A stretch of DNA of 64,000 nucleotides from Nonomuraea roseoviolacea subsp. carminata (GCF_024172185.1 NZ_JAMZEC010000001.1:1116001-1180000); one strand, 5' to 3'. Shown: positions 48,731 to 58,182, counted from the stretch's first letter. Made by a program: numbers and translations. The notes: generated by a model from the sequence alone, not told the origin.

Positions 48731-49507
48731 ATGAACATGCTCAGCTCCGAATGGCTGAAAATCCGCTCGGTCCGCTCCACCGGGCTCCTGCTCCTCCTCA
48801 GCCTCGGCGCCATCCTGCTCGGCGCCGCCATCGCCTGGATGGCGGCCGGCATGTACGACGACGCGACGCCGGCCAAGCGCGCGACAGCCTCGATCGCGGA
48901 GCTGGAGGAGGTCGTGATCATCGTGCCGCAGCTCTGCATGGGCATCCTCGGCGTGCTGGCCATCACCTCCGAGTACGCGACCGGCGTGATCAGGACCAGT
49001 CTGACCGCCGTGCCCAGGCGCTGGCCGGTGCTCGCGGCGAAGGCCGCCGTCGTGGGGGCCATCAGCCTGCTCACCGGCAGCGTTGCGATCTTCGGCACGT
49101 ACTTCCTGGCGCGTCAGGTGATCGGCGACCGCTTCTCCGGCACCTACCTGACGCCGTTCCTCGACCGGCTTCCGACGCTGGCCGCGACGGGCCTGACCGT
49201 CTGCGTGTTCGCCCTGCTCGGTCTGGGCCTCGGGGCGTTGACACGGTCAACGGCTGGTGCCGTGGCCGTGCTCGTCGGCCTCGCGTACGTCATCCCGATG
49301 TTCGTCGGCAAGCTTCCCTCCCCGTGGAAGGACTGGCTCGGCTCCATGATGATCAGCGCCTTGCCTCGGCAGATCAGCGGGGTGCCTTTCAAGAGCTCCG
49401 TGTACGGCTCGAGTCTTCCTCCCGCGGCGGCGGTCGCCGTTCTCGCCGCCTACGCGCTCGTGCCGGTGCTGGCGGGCACCTGGCTCTTACGCCACCGAGA
49501 CGCCTGA
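48731..49507 (+). CDS. ABC-2 type permease
   Basis: A 258-residue paralogue of the preceding permease, beginning MNMLSSEWLKIRSVRSTG with six helices; it ends RHRDA, like the KRDA end of its partner. The two probably form a heterodimer with the shared ATPase. The ATG at 48731 has GGAGACG upstream; ATG 48737 is possible. Confidence 0.92.
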   Translation: MNMLSSEWLKIRSVRSTGLLLLLSLGAILLGAAIAWMAAGMYDDATPAKRATASIAELEEVVIIVPQLCMGILGVLAITSEYATGVIRTSLTAVPRRWPVLAAKAAVVGAISLLTGSVAIFGTYFLARQVIGDRFSGTYLTPFLDRLPTLAATGLTVCVFALLGLGLGALTRSTAGAVAVLVGLAYVIPMFVGKLPSPWKDWLGSMMISALPRQISGVPFKSSVYGSSLPPAAAVAVLAAYALVPVLAGTWLLRHRDA

Positions 49508-49802
49508 GACCCTTAAGGCCAGCACGTCAGCTCCCGTTTTGCGGCGACCTCCCTCGGCTGGACCACCTGCCTCGGGTCAAGAGACCTGCTGTCTACCCGT
49601 CCACCTCTTCAAGCCGCCTCACCGACGCTCGATCCCCCATTCACGTTCTGACCGGAGACCCGACTCCCGAGCGCGCGTGGCACCCGTCTGACGCCTCCAC
49701 CCCGCTGGAAGCCCTCGCCTCCGGCGGTCTGCGATGATGCACTCGCACATTGTGATCATCGGTGCCCCGCCCCCGGGGCCCCGCCCTGAGGAGATCTCCC
49801 CC
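49508..49802. other. intergenic region, nothing recognised
   Basis: 295 bp between the exporter and the serine hydrolase gene. Apart from the GAGGAG ribosome site at its right end, no gene, hairpin or repeat was recognised. Confidence 0.5.
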
Positions 49803-51656
49803 ATGGACCGCAGACGTTTTCTCGCTCTGACCGGCACCGCAGCGGTCGGCGCCGGACTGGCCACCACCGGGTTCGGCCCGGCCGCGCAGGCGGCGAGCTA
49901 CCCGTTCGCCGACGGCGGCGTCCCCACGGAGGCGCACACGAAGACGGCTGAGCTGGCGCCCTACGGCATCAGCGCGATGGCGTTCACCCCGTCCAACGGC
50001 TGGGTCATCGTCACCCAGGACGGCCGCTACTTCGCCCGCGGCATCCCGGACGCCTGCTTCGCCGAGCTCGGCAGGTTGACCAAGGGTGGGACGAAGATCC
50101 ATTGTGTGGCCTTCCCGCCCGAGGGCGGCGACCGATGGGTGATCACCGGCGACAAGGGGATGACCGCCCGCGGACTGCCCGAGGAGTGTCACGCGCGCAT
50201 CACCGCCAGCTACGACGCCGGCCGGCAAGTGGTGGACGTCGCCTTCCCGCCCGCGGGCGGCAACCGCTGGACGGTGGCCGACACCGGCGGCTTCTACGCC
50301 AAGGGCGTCGACGACGAGTGCTACCAGATGATGCGCAACCTGACGCAGGGCGGTCGCCGCGTGACCCGCGTCGCCTTCCCCAAGGCCGGCGGGTGGGCGG
50401 TCGTCGCGCAGGACGAGTTCCACGCGCGCGGCATCGACGACGCCTGTTTCCAGAAGCTGAACGACCTGGCCGGAGGAGGGTGGCAGCTGCACAACGTGGC
50501 GTTCTCGCCCACCGGCGGCTGGTCGGTGAGCTCGCGCGGCAAGGTGCCGGCGCTGCCCGCGGACCGGGTGCGGCAGGTCGAGAACGCGGTGGGCGGCGCG
50601 ACGATCTGGCAGCGGATGAACGCGTGGAAGACGCCGGGCGTGGCGATCGCGGTGGTCGTCGGCAACAAGATCGCCTGGTCCACGGGGTACGGCTGGCTGG
50701 AGGCGGGCAGCGGCGCGGCCGCGCATCCGGAGACCGCCTTCCAGGCCGCCTCCATCAGCAAGGCCGTGGCCTCCCTCGGCGTCATGCGCCTCATGCAGAC
50801 GCTCAAGCTGCCCCTGACCACCGACGTCCGCCCCCACCTCGGCTGGACGCTGCCCGCCCGCGACTGCGTCCCGGCGACGGGGGTGCCGACGGTCGACCGC
50901 CTGCTCACGCATCGGGCCGGCGTCATCGGGCGCGGCTCCACCTCCCCGGCGAACGTCTGCTCCGGCTTCGTCTCCGGCACGGGCGGCGGCTTCGCCGGGT
51001 ACGGGCCCGACGCGACGGTCCCGACCCTGCTGCAGGTCATGAACGGCGAGGGCAACTCGCCGAAGATCGAGCTCACCACCGACCCCGGCGCCGAGTTCCA
51101 CTACTCCGGCGCGGGCTTCGTGCTGCTGCAGCGGATGGTGGAGCAGAAGAGCGGCCTGCCGCTGGCGCAGTACATGGACAAGGAGGTGTTCGCGTCGCTC
51201 GGCATGAAGTCCAGCTCGTACGCCCTGTCGCCCGGGTTCGAGCTGGCCGCCGGGCACACCGCCTCCGGCGCGGTGATCCCCGGCAAGCGCAACCGCTACC
51301 CGGAGTCGGCCGCCGCGGGCCTGTACACGACGGTGCTCGACCTGTGCCGCCTCGTCAGCTACCTCAACCGGGCCTACACCGCCTCCGGTGACATCGCCGG
51401 CCCGCTCACCAGGGCTTCCGTGCGAACGCTGCTCACCAAGGGCCCCGAGCCGACCATGGGCCGCGGCCTGTTCCTCGCCGGCGCCGGGACCAAGAACTTC
51501 TCCTACACCCACGACGGCTCCAACTACGGCTTCAAGTCGGTGTTCAAGGGCTATCCGGAGCTCGGCGCCGGCTATGCCGTCCTGGCCAACGGCAACAACA
51601 TGACCCTGGTCAACGAGATCGCCTCGGCCATCCGGTCAGCCTACGGCTGGGTCTGA
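49803..51656 (+). CDS. Tat-exported serine hydrolase (beta-lactamase/DD-peptidase fold) with N-terminal repeat domain
   Basis: A 617-residue secreted enzyme. GAGGAG precedes ATG 49803; the product starts MDRRRFLALTGTAAVGAG, a twin-arginine signal with cleavage likely after AAQA. Residues about 45-250 contain five repeats of some 45 residues with the pattern F-P-GGW-V-(T/S)-GG-FYA-GI-D-C, forming a beta-rich domain of the type found beside class-C beta-lactamase-like peptidases (polyglycine-hydrolase-like). The C-terminal hydrolase has the nucleophile in SISK, the second motif YSG and the third as HDG. Candidate roles are peptidase, esterase or cell-wall hydrolase outside the membrane. Single gene, own leader. 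Confidence 0.9.
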   Translation: MDRRRFLALTGTAAVGAGLATTGFGPAAQAASYPFADGGVPTEAHTKTAELAPYGISAMAFTPSNGWVIVTQDGRYFARGIPDACFAELGRLTKGGTKIHCVAFPPEGGDRWVITGDKGMTARGLPEECHARITASYDAGRQVVDVAFPPAGGNRWTVADTGGFYAKGVDDECYQMMRNLTQGGRRVTRVAFPKAGGWAVVAQDEFHARGIDDACFQKLNDLAGGGWQLHNVAFSPTGGWSVSSRGKVPALPADRVRQVENAVGGATIWQRMNAWKTPGVAIAVVVGNKIAWSTGYGWLEAGSGAAAHPETAFQAASISKAVASLGVMRLMQTLKLPLTTDVRPHLGWTLPARDCVPATGVPTVDRLLTHRAGVIGRGSTSPANVCSGFVSGTGGGFAGYGPDATVPTLLQVMNGEGNSPKIELTTDPGAEFHYSGAGFVLLQRMVEQKSGLPLAQYMDKEVFASLGMKSSSYALSPGFELAAGHTASGAVIPGKRNRYPESAAAGLYTTVLDLCRLVSYLNRAYTASGDIAGPLTRASVRTLLTKGPEPTMGRGLFLAGAGTKNFSYTHDGSNYGFKSVFKGYPELGAGYAVLANGNNMTLVNEIASAIRSAYGWV

Positions 51657-51896
51657 CGGCGGGCAGCCGGCGCAGTTCGTCCCCACGACGGGGACGTCGA
51701 CCGGCTGAGGCGTGAGGGGGCGCGGTGAGGCCCAGCGCGGCGAAGCTGCAATGGAGGCTCCCGGCGCGCGAGGTGAGACTCTGATGAGGATTCCCGGCGC
51801 ACAGAAGGAGTGACCCGGATCCGCGCCCCAGCCCCGCGTAACGCGCGGGGCCGCAGGGCGGCATCAGCCCCGGCGAGGTGTCGAAGATCGGCGTCC

Positions 51897-52397
51897 TCAG
51901 AGGGAGCGGGCCAGGACGCGGGTCGTGCCGCCGTCGTCCTCCTCGATGTCCCGTACATGCCGGAAACCGATCTTCCCCAACACAGCGAGAGAGACCAGGT
52001 TGTCAGCGGCCACGGTGGCGAAGACCTCACTCAGCCGCAGAGTCTCGAAGCCGTAGGCGACGATCGCCTCCGCCAGCTCGGTGCCCAGGCCGGATCCCCA
52101 GGCCGCCGGTGCCAGAGCGTAGATGATCTCGTGCCCGCCGACGGTCCCGGTGGGCTTGATCTCAGCATGCCCGACATACTCCCCGTCCCGCCGGACGGCC
52201 CAGACCTCGAACAGGTTCTGCGCGTAGACCTTGGTGAAGATCCGGCCGAACAGCGCCCGGTCGTCCGCCTCAGGAGAGGGACCGTCCCCCATGTACCGGG
52301 AGACCCTCGCGTCCTGGAACAGGGCGACGAAGCCGTCCTCGTCCTCGGGCACGTACGGCTCCAGGACCAGGCGTTTCGTGTGCAGAGTCGGCGTCAT
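51897..52397 (-). CDS. GNAT family acetyltransferase (RimJ/RimL type)
   Basis: A 166-residue acetyltransferase starting MTPTLHTKRLVLEPY, the usual beginning of RimJ-type GNATs; acetyl-CoA binding loop is AAWGSGLGTELAEA (G-x-G-L-G) and the late VSLAVLGKIGFRHV helix/strand is conserved. ATG 52397 is selected by homology. Substrate unknown (protein N-terminus or small amine). The 240-bp gap before it (51657-51896) holds nothing recognised. Confidence 0.88.
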   Translation of the reverse strand: MTPTLHTKRLVLEPYVPEDEDGFVALFQDARVSRYMGDGPSPEADDRALFGRIFTKVYAQNLFEVWAVRRDGEYVGHAEIKPTGTVGGHEIIYALAPAAWGSGLGTELAEAIVAYGFETLRLSEVFATVAADNLVSLAVLGKIGFRHVRDIEEDDGGTTRVLARSL

Positions 52398-52515
52398 GGC
52401 GGACGACGCTATCCACGTCCCCCGAGCCGGGCAAACCAATTTTCCCAGCTCCGGTGGTCGGCGGCCCGCCCTCATCGGAGGGCGGGCGACCGTCACCGGT
52501 CGAGTGGAGCCGGCC

Positions 52516-54201
52516 TCAGACCTCCAGCACCACAGGGATGATCATCGGACGGCGGCGGTAGGTGTCGCTCACCCAGCGGCCGACCGTGCGCCTGACGACG
52601 CGCCTGATCTCCTGCATGTCGACCACCCCGTCGGCGGCCTTGGCCTCCAGGGCCTTCTCGATCTGCGGGATGAACTCCTCGAACTGCGCCGGATCGATGC
52701 CCGAGCCCCGGGCGTGGATCTCCGGCCCGGCGGTGAGCTTCCCGGTGGCCGAGTCGACCACGATCACGACCGAGATGAACCCCTCGTCGCCGAGGATCCG
52801 GCGGTCCTTCAGCGAGGTGTCGGTGATCTCACCGACCGAGGAGCCGTCGACGTACACGTAACCCGCGTGGACAGCGCCGACGATCTTGGCGCGGCCGTCG
52901 ACCAGGTCGACCACGACGCCGTCCTCGGCGATCACGATGTGGTCCTCGGGCACGCCGGTGAGCTCCGCGAGCCGCGCGTGGGCCCGCAGGTGCCGCCACT
53001 CCCCATGGACGGGCATGAAGTTGGACGGCCGCGTCAGGTTGAGCACGTACAGCAGCTCGCCGGCGGCGGCATGCCCGGAGACGTGCACCTTGGCGTTGCC
53101 CTTGTGCACGACGCGGGCGCCCCAGCGGGTCAGCCCGTTGATCACCTTGTTGACCGCGGTCTCGTTGCCGGGCACCAGCGACGAGGCCAGCAGCACGGTG
53201 TCGCCCTCCGCGATGCGGATGGGGTGGTCGCGGTTGGCCATGCGCGACAGCGCGGCCATGGGCTCGCCCTGGGAGCCGGTGCAGATCAGCACCACGTCCT
53301 CCGGCGGCCACGACTCGATGGCGCGCGAGTCGACGAGCAGGTCCGGCGGCACCTTGAGGTAGCCGAGGTCGCGGGCCACGCCCATGTTGCGCACCATCGA
53401 GCGGCCGACGAGCGCCACCTTACGACCGTGCCGGGCGGCGGCGTCCATGACCTGCTGGATGCGGTGGACGTGCGAGGCGAAGCTGGCGACGATGACCCGC
53501 TGCTCGGAGGTGCGGATGACCTCGTCGATGACCGGCCCGATCTCCCGCTCGCTGGTGACGAACCCCGGAACCTCGGCGTTGGTCGAGTCGGACATCAGCA
53601 GGTCGACGCCCTCGGCCCCGAGCCGGGCGAACCCGCCCAGGTCGGTGAGCCGGCCGTCGCTCGGCAGCTGGTCCATCCGGAAGTCGCCGGTGTGCAGGAC
53701 GATGCCCGCGGGCGTGCGGATGGCGACGGCCAGCGCGTCGGGGATCGAGTGGTTGACCGCGAGGAACTCGCACTCGAACGGCCCGAACCGGTGCCGCTCC
53801 CCCTCGACCACCTGCAGCTTGGTCGGCTGGATGCGGTGCTCGGTGAGCTTGGCCTCGATGAGGGCCAGGGTCAGCTTCGACCCGATGAGCGGGATGTCGC
53901 GCCGCTCGCGCAGCAGGTAGGGGACCGCCCCGATGTGGTCCTCGTGGGCGTGGGTCAGCACCACGGCCTCGACGTCGTCGAGCCGGTCCCTGATGTACTC
54001 GAAGTCGGGCAGGATCAGGTCGACGCCCGGCTGGTCGGGCTCGGGGAAGAGCACCCCGCAGTCGACGATCAGCAGGCGGCCCTCGTACTCGAAGACGGCC
54101 ATGTTCCTGCCGATCTCGCCCAGCCCGCCCAGCGCCACGATGCGCAGGCCCCCCTCGGGCAGCGCCGGCGGGGGACCGAGCTCCGGATGGGGATGACTCA
54201 T
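52516..54201 (-). CDS. rnj: ribonuclease J
   Basis: A 561-residue metallo-beta-lactamase/beta-CASP RNase. The zinc motif is LTHAHEDHIG with further His in VNHSIPD and HTGDFRMDQLP; the beta-CASP motifs and C-terminal domain (HARGSGIDPAQFEEFIPQIE) are complete. It matures and degrades RNA by 5'-exo and endonuclease action. It follows dapA in the same direction, a pairing conserved in actinobacteria; the strong site GGGGGAA precedes the ATG. The 154-bp gap to dapA is filled largely by a 20-bp repeat array. Confidence 0.96.
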   Translation of the reverse strand: MSHPHPELGPPPALPEGGLRIVALGGLGEIGRNMAVFEYEGRLLIVDCGVLFPEPDQPGVDLILPDFEYIRDRLDDVEAVVLTHAHEDHIGAVPYLLRERRDIPLIGSKLTLALIEAKLTEHRIQPTKLQVVEGERHRFGPFECEFLAVNHSIPDALAVAIRTPAGIVLHTGDFRMDQLPSDGRLTDLGGFARLGAEGVDLLMSDSTNAEVPGFVTSEREIGPVIDEVIRTSEQRVIVASFASHVHRIQQVMDAAARHGRKVALVGRSMVRNMGVARDLGYLKVPPDLLVDSRAIESWPPEDVVLICTGSQGEPMAALSRMANRDHPIRIAEGDTVLLASSLVPGNETAVNKVINGLTRWGARVVHKGNAKVHVSGHAAAGELLYVLNLTRPSNFMPVHGEWRHLRAHARLAELTGVPEDHIVIAEDGVVVDLVDGRAKIVGAVHAGYVYVDGSSVGEITDTSLKDRRILGDEGFISVVIVVDSATGKLTAGPEIHARGSGIDPAQFEEFIPQIEKALEAKAADGVVDMQEIRRVVRRTVGRWVSDTYRRRPMIIPVVLEV

Positions 54202-54257
54202 GCCCGTTCCCCCTTGTTGACTCGTGTTCTCAAAACTGCCGGTTCCTCCCCGTTCTC

Positions 54258-54371
54258 ATGCGTCGGCCAACGCTCTTATGCGTCTGTCAACGTTCCTGTG
54301 CGTCGGTCAACGCTCTTATGCGTGTCTCAACGTTCTTATGCGTCTGTCAACGTTCTTATGCGTCTGTCAAC
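54258..54371 (-). repeat. 20-bp tandem array beginning at the dapA 3' end
   Basis: In the dapA direction the array starts in the last codons (Leu-Thr-Asp-Ala-stop, 54371-54356) and continues for five more units at exact 20-bp period (54338-54357, 54318-54337, 54298-54317, 54278-54297, 54258-54277), each a variant of AAGAACGTTGACAGACGCAT. It lies inside the dapA-rnj transcript. The AGACGCAT part recalls the array at 48541. Confidence 0.95.
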
Positions 54372-55273
54372 TTCACGCCACCCGCCACCAGGCAGGCGCG
54401 CAGCTCGGCGTTCTGCTTCTCCGTCTCGGCGACCAGCGGCGGCCGTACGGGGCCCACGGGCATGCCGACCATGCCCAGCGCGGCCTTGGCCATGATCGCG
54501 CCACCGGCGCTCATCATGATCCCCTCGACCACGGGCGCCACCTGGCGGTGCACGGCGAGCGCCTCGGCGACGTCGCCGTTGCGGTACAGCTCGATCATGC
54601 GGGCCAGGTGCGCCCCGACCACGTGGCCGACGACGCTGACGAAGCCGGCCGCGCCGACCGACAGCCACGGCAGGTTGAGCAGGTCGTCGCCCGAGTAGTA
54701 GACGAGATCGGTCGCCGTCATGACCTGGCCGCCGGCGAACAGGTCGCCCTTGGCATCCTTCACGGCCACGATGCGTTCGTGCTGCGCGAGCCGGATCAGG
54801 GTCGTGGTCTGGATCGGCACACCACTGCGTCCAGGAATGTCATAGAGCATCACCGGCAGTTCCGTCGAATCGGCCACGGTGATGAAGTGTCGGTAGAGCC
54901 CCTCCTGCGGGGGCTTGCTGTAGTACGGCGTCACCACGAGCAGGCCGTGCGCACCGGTACGGGCCGCCGCCTTCGCCAGCTCGACGCTGTGACGGGTGTC
55001 GTTGGTGCCGACCCCGGCCACCACGGTCGCCCGGTCCCCGACCGTCTCGAGGACAGCGGCGAGGATGCGCCGCTTCTCGTCGTCGGAGGTGGTGGGCGAC
55101 TCTCCGGTCGTGCCGCTCACGATCAGGCCGTCGTTACGCTGCTCGTCCACCAGGTAGGCGGCGAGCCGCCGCACGGCGTCGTAGTCGACCGCGCCGTCGG
55201 CGGTGAAGGGCGTGACCATCGCGGTCAGCATGCGGCCGAAGGGTGCGTCCGTGGTTCGGGTTGGCGCTGCCAT
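54356..55273 (-). CDS. dapA: 4-hydroxy-tetrahydrodipicolinate synthase
   Basis: A 305-residue class I aldolase-fold enzyme starting MAAPTRTTDAPFGRMLTAMV; ATG 55273 is preferred over an upstream ATG at 55318, which has no family similarity. The motifs GTTGESPTT, YDIPGRSG and the Schiff-base Lys in VAVKDAKGD are those of DapA. It condenses pyruvate with aspartate semialdehyde in lysine/diaminopimelate synthesis for cell wall. First gene of the dapA-rnj operon. Confidence 0.95.
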   Translation of the reverse strand: MAAPTRTTDAPFGRMLTAMVTPFTADGAVDYDAVRRLAAYLVDEQRNDGLIVSGTTGESPTTSDDEKRRILAAVLETVGDRATVVAGVGTNDTRHSVELAKAAARTGAHGLLVVTPYYSKPPQEGLYRHFITVADSTELPVMLYDIPGRSGVPIQTTTLIRLAQHERIVAVKDAKGDLFAGGQVMTATDLVYYSGDDLLNLPWLSVGAAGFVSVVGHVVGAHLARMIELYRNGDVAEALAVHRQVAPVVEGIMMSAGGAIMAKAALGMVGMPVGPVRPPLVAETEKQNAELRACLVAGGVKLTDA

Positions 55274-55602
55274 AGTGCGAACGCTACCTGGATTCCCAAA
55301 ACCCTTGGACGCCGCCACCCCGCTTCGCCCACCTCAGGGGCCATCCATCGGCCGGAACCCGGTCTCCGGAGGACCGGCGAGAGAGGGTCTCATGGAAGAG
55401 GTCGCCGATATGTGCTCGGGGGTACACACATCGACGACCTCTACCGGAGAATCGCCACCCCTTACACCAGCGTTACAAGGTTTCTCCGATAATTTTGCGC
55501 TGCCGCAAAGTTGGGGCTCCAAGGGTCGTCGATGACGGTCGGTTACCTGCCGAATACGGCAACATAGGGCAGCGTCTCACCCGAACCCCCAGGGATGAAC
55601 TA
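55274..55602. promoter_or_regulatory. divergent dapA/gntR intergenic region with inverted repeat
   Basis: 329 bp between the start codons. TTTGCG-CTGC-CGCAAA (55494-55509) is a 16-bp inverted repeat 93 bp before the GntR start and could be its operator. GCCGATATGTGCTCGGGGGTACACACATCGACGAC near 55405-55438 has no recognised structure; no leader RNA family was identified. Confidence 0.45.
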
Positions 55603-56322
55603 GTGGCCACCTCAGATCCGGTCTACCTGCGCGTCGTAGAGGACATTCGGCGGCAGATCAACGACGGCACCCTTCCCCCGGGCGCACCCATCCCCTCACG
55701 GGCGCAGCTCACCCGGAAATACCAGGTCGGCGAGACCGCGGCCCGCCACGCGCTGCGCGTGCTGGTCACCGAGGGTCTCATCATCGGCCGGGTGGGATCG
55801 GGCCATTACGTCAGAGAACGCCCGATCCTGATGCCCCTGCATCGATGGCGTTTCCCCGAACACCCCACCCCGTTCGCCGCCGACCTGCAGACGCAGGGCC
55901 GCCGCGTCACGTGGGAGTGGCAGATCGACTCCACCGAGGCCACCCCCGAGATCGCCCGGCGGCTGCGGCTGCCGCTGTCGGCCAAACTCACCCGCACGCG
56001 CTACCTCTACCGCGGCGAGGGGCGTCCGCTCCAGCTCGCGGTCTCGTACGAGCCCGTGGAGTTCGCCGCGCACCTGGACGAGGAGCGACGCGGCGTGGTG
56101 GCCCGGATGTCCGCCCACGGCGTGCGGATCACCGAGATCCGGGAGACCGTGCACACCAGGGTGCCGCGCCCGGCCGAGGCCGACGCCCTGCAACTGCCGG
56201 CGGGCACGCACGTCCTGCACGTCGAACGCACCCACTGGGCCGGCGAGCGCCCGATGGAGACCAGCGACATCGTGCTCCCGGGCGACCGGTTCCGCGTCAC
56301 GTACAGCATGCCGGTCGGCTGA
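55603..56322 (+). CDS. GntR family transcriptional regulator (UTRA domain)
   Basis: A 239-residue HutC-type regulator. GTG 55603 starts VATSDPVYLRVVEDIRRQIN with AGGGAT upstream; residues 5-75 are the winged helix (IPSRAQLTRKYQVGETAARHALRVL), and residues 95-235 the UTRA ligand domain (LTRTRYLYRGEGRPLQLAVSY, ETVHTRVPRPAEADALQLPAGTHVLHVERTHW). Ligand unknown. It stands alone with no obvious target gene next to it; autoregulation through the inverted repeat at 55494 is possible. Confidence 0.93.
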   Translation: MATSDPVYLRVVEDIRRQINDGTLPPGAPIPSRAQLTRKYQVGETAARHALRVLVTEGLIIGRVGSGHYVRERPILMPLHRWRFPEHPTPFAADLQTQGRRVTWEWQIDSTEATPEIARRLRLPLSAKLTRTRYLYRGEGRPLQLAVSYEPVEFAAHLDEERRGVVARMSAHGVRITEIRETVHTRVPRPAEADALQLPAGTHVLHVERTHWAGERPMETSDIVLPGDRFRVTYSMPVG

Positions 56323-56632
56323 CCCGTCCACGACGGACACCCTGCACAGGCCGTTCATCCGGAACGCCTCCTCCCCTGTGCAGGCGGGCCGCTCCGCGAC
56401 GCGCAGGAGCATCCCGACCCCGTTTCCTTCGGGCGACTCCGCGGACGGCTGCCACCACGCTCAACACCGGCCATGGGCCCGCCCCCCTCCACCCCGCAAG
56501 ACCCTCCGCGACCTCGTCGCAGACCTGAACGATGCTCTTCAGCAGCTCGCAGCGCCCGGTGAGGTGAGGCGCGCTGCGGGTGGGCCGCGCTCGCATCCCC
56601 AGCTTGTCGGTCCCGGTTGATACAACCTTCCT
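56323..56632. other. intergenic region, nothing recognised
   Basis: 310 bp between the GntR and RadC genes. Open frames across it lack start signals and family similarity. No hairpin or repeat stands out. Confidence 0.45.
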
Positions 56633-57367
56633 GTGCGAGTCAAAGACCTGCCCACGCGGGAGCGCCCCAGGGAGCGGCTCATGACGAGCGGGCCGGCGGC
56701 GCTCGCCGACCGTGAGCTCCTGGCCGTACTGCTGGGCTCCGGCTTCCGCGGAGCGAGCGCGGTGGACCTGGCCTCCCAGGTCATCGAACACTGCGGCGAC
56801 CTCGACGGGCTGGCTCGCTCCGAGCCGCACCGGCTGCTCGCCGTGAAGGGCGTGGGCCCCGCCAAGGCGGCGCGCGTGGCCGCGGCCTTCCATCTCGTAC
56901 GCCGCGCCCAGGCCGATCCCGGACGCCCGCGGATCACGAGCACGTCCGACCTGGCCGCGGTGGCGGCACCCCTCCTTCAGGGGCTGTCGCGTGAGCGGCT
57001 GGTCGTGGTGGTGTGCGACCCACGAGGGGCGGTCCTGCGGCGCACGGTCCTCACGGAGGGCGGCGCCGACCACACGGCCGTACCGGTACGGGAGATCGTC
57101 ACGACGGTGCTGACTTGCGGCGGCGCCGCGTTCGGCGTGGCCCACAACCACCCCAGCGGCTCCCTCGACCCGAGCGACGACGACCTCTCGGCGACAGCCC
57201 GGCTGGCGGCGGCCGCGAGCACGGTGGGCCTCCGCTTCCTCGACCATCTGATCATCACGGACGCGGCCTGGAGACGCGTCCCGGTTCCCGAAACCGGCCC
57301 GCCGGTGCCCGCGCCCCGCCAGGCCCCCAACGCTCGCCCTCCGAAAGCCGCCACACCACACCCTTAA
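56633..57367 (+). CDS. radC: RadC family protein
   Basis: A 244-residue RadC/MPN protein from GTG 56633. The N-terminal helix-hairpin-helix region (LLAVKGVGPAKAARVAAAF) is followed by the JAMM metalloprotease motif HNHPSGSLDPSDDD with the upstream Glu in VREIV. The C-terminal 25 residues are Pro/Ala-rich and not conserved. The role of RadC is uncertain; it is not a proven DNA-repair enzyme despite the name. Confidence 0.92.
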   Translation: MRVKDLPTRERPRERLMTSGPAALADRELLAVLLGSGFRGASAVDLASQVIEHCGDLDGLARSEPHRLLAVKGVGPAKAARVAAAFHLVRRAQADPGRPRITSTSDLAAVAAPLLQGLSRERLVVVVCDPRGAVLRRTVLTEGGADHTAVPVREIVTTVLTCGGAAFGVAHNHPSGSLDPSDDDLSATARLAAAASTVGLRFLDHLIITDAAWRRVPVPETGPPVPAPRQAPNARPPKAATPHP

Positions 57368-57493
57368 CCCACACCCCACCAGAAAAACCATGATCCCGCT
57401 GAAAGTGCGGAACGCCAGCGTCGGCACGGCGGCGCATGCCATCCTTTTGGCGCGGGTCGGCCGTGGCCCAGGTTCCAGGCCGATACCCGTCAC

Positions 57494-57678
57494 GACGCGG
57501 TCCCGGGCCACCCGGAAAGCACCGGGACCGCGTCCCTCCAACAAGTCCCCTGCAGGCCCCGCGGAGCGATCCAGGGCCTGCAGGGAACCACATCCGGCCG
57601 CCTCTTGCGGCAGTCTGGGCGGCCGGAGTCACACGGCCTCGTGGGTTCCGATGGGATTGAGTGATCGGAACCCACGAG
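57494..57678. repeat. three consecutive perfect hairpins
   Basis: Stem 1: GACGCGGTCCCGG (57494-57506) with 57522-57534, 13 bp. Stem 2: CCCTGCAGGCC (57548-57558) with 57575-57585, 11 bp. Stem 3: CTCGTGGGTTCCGAT (57638-57652) with 57664-57678, 15 bp. All are perfect, with loops of 11-16 nt and unrelated sequences. They occupy the intergenic region after RadC and after the minus-strand small gene at 57860. No T runs follow. The rest of 57368-57859 has weaker GC-rich dyads only. Confidence 0.8.
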
Positions 57679-57859
57679 AGTCCCTCCTGAGGGGATCAGG
57701 CAGCACAGTCCAGCAGCAGAGGGCCGTTCCCTGTGCGGGCCGGCGAGGGCGAGAATGCCCAGTCGCGACGTGCCGGCGGCCGCACCCGGGCCGGATGCCG
57801 CACCGGTGCCGCATAACGCGGACGCACGCCGGATCAGCAACGGAGATTGCACCACGAGG

Positions 57860-58165
57860 TCATCGGGCCATTCCCGCGAGCACCAACTGCCACATCCTGT
57901 CCGCATCGTCGGCGCTCATCCTGGGGCTGACCTGCATGATCCTCCGTCTGCCGTGCGTACTTGTCCGGCGAATGAAGCGGACGCCTCCCACCTGGCACAA
58001 CTCGTACACCACAGGCTCGCAGGAGCACGTGTGCGCTCTCACCCGCGCCCGCTTCCCCCATGGGGCCTCCAGCTCCCAGTCGATGACCCGTATGGTTCGA
58101 CCCGTCATCCGCACATGGCATCCCGAACACTCCCCCAGCTCCGCACCCGCCTCGGGATCAGCCAT
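57860..58165 (-). CDS. small CxxC hypothetical protein
   Basis: A 101-residue protein from ATG 58165 that I do not recognise. It has ECSGCHVRM near residue 14 and THTCSCEP-like HTCSC near 45 with CQ at 57, giving CxxC plus CxC spacing that could bind zinc. The composition (acidic N-terminus, Arg-rich middle, no membrane helix) is protein-like, codon positions show the local GC pattern, and it is placed divergent from the tandem-GntR gene across a TTGTATCG-containing region. It could be the target or partner of that regulator. No ribosome site is obvious. Confidence 0.6.
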   Translation of the reverse strand: MADPEAGAELGECSGCHVRMTGRTIRVIDWELEAPWGKRARVRAHTCSCEPVVYELCQVGGVRFIRRTSTHGRRRIMQVSPRMSADDADRMWQLVLAGMAR

Positions 58166-58182
58166 GGCAGCACTCTATGTCT

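Noticed and set aside
43260..49507. Antibiotic biosynthetic gene cluster
   Set aside because: APH-like kinase, exporter and two-component system are present, but no biosynthetic core gene (PKS, NRPS, terpene, RiPP) is nearby.
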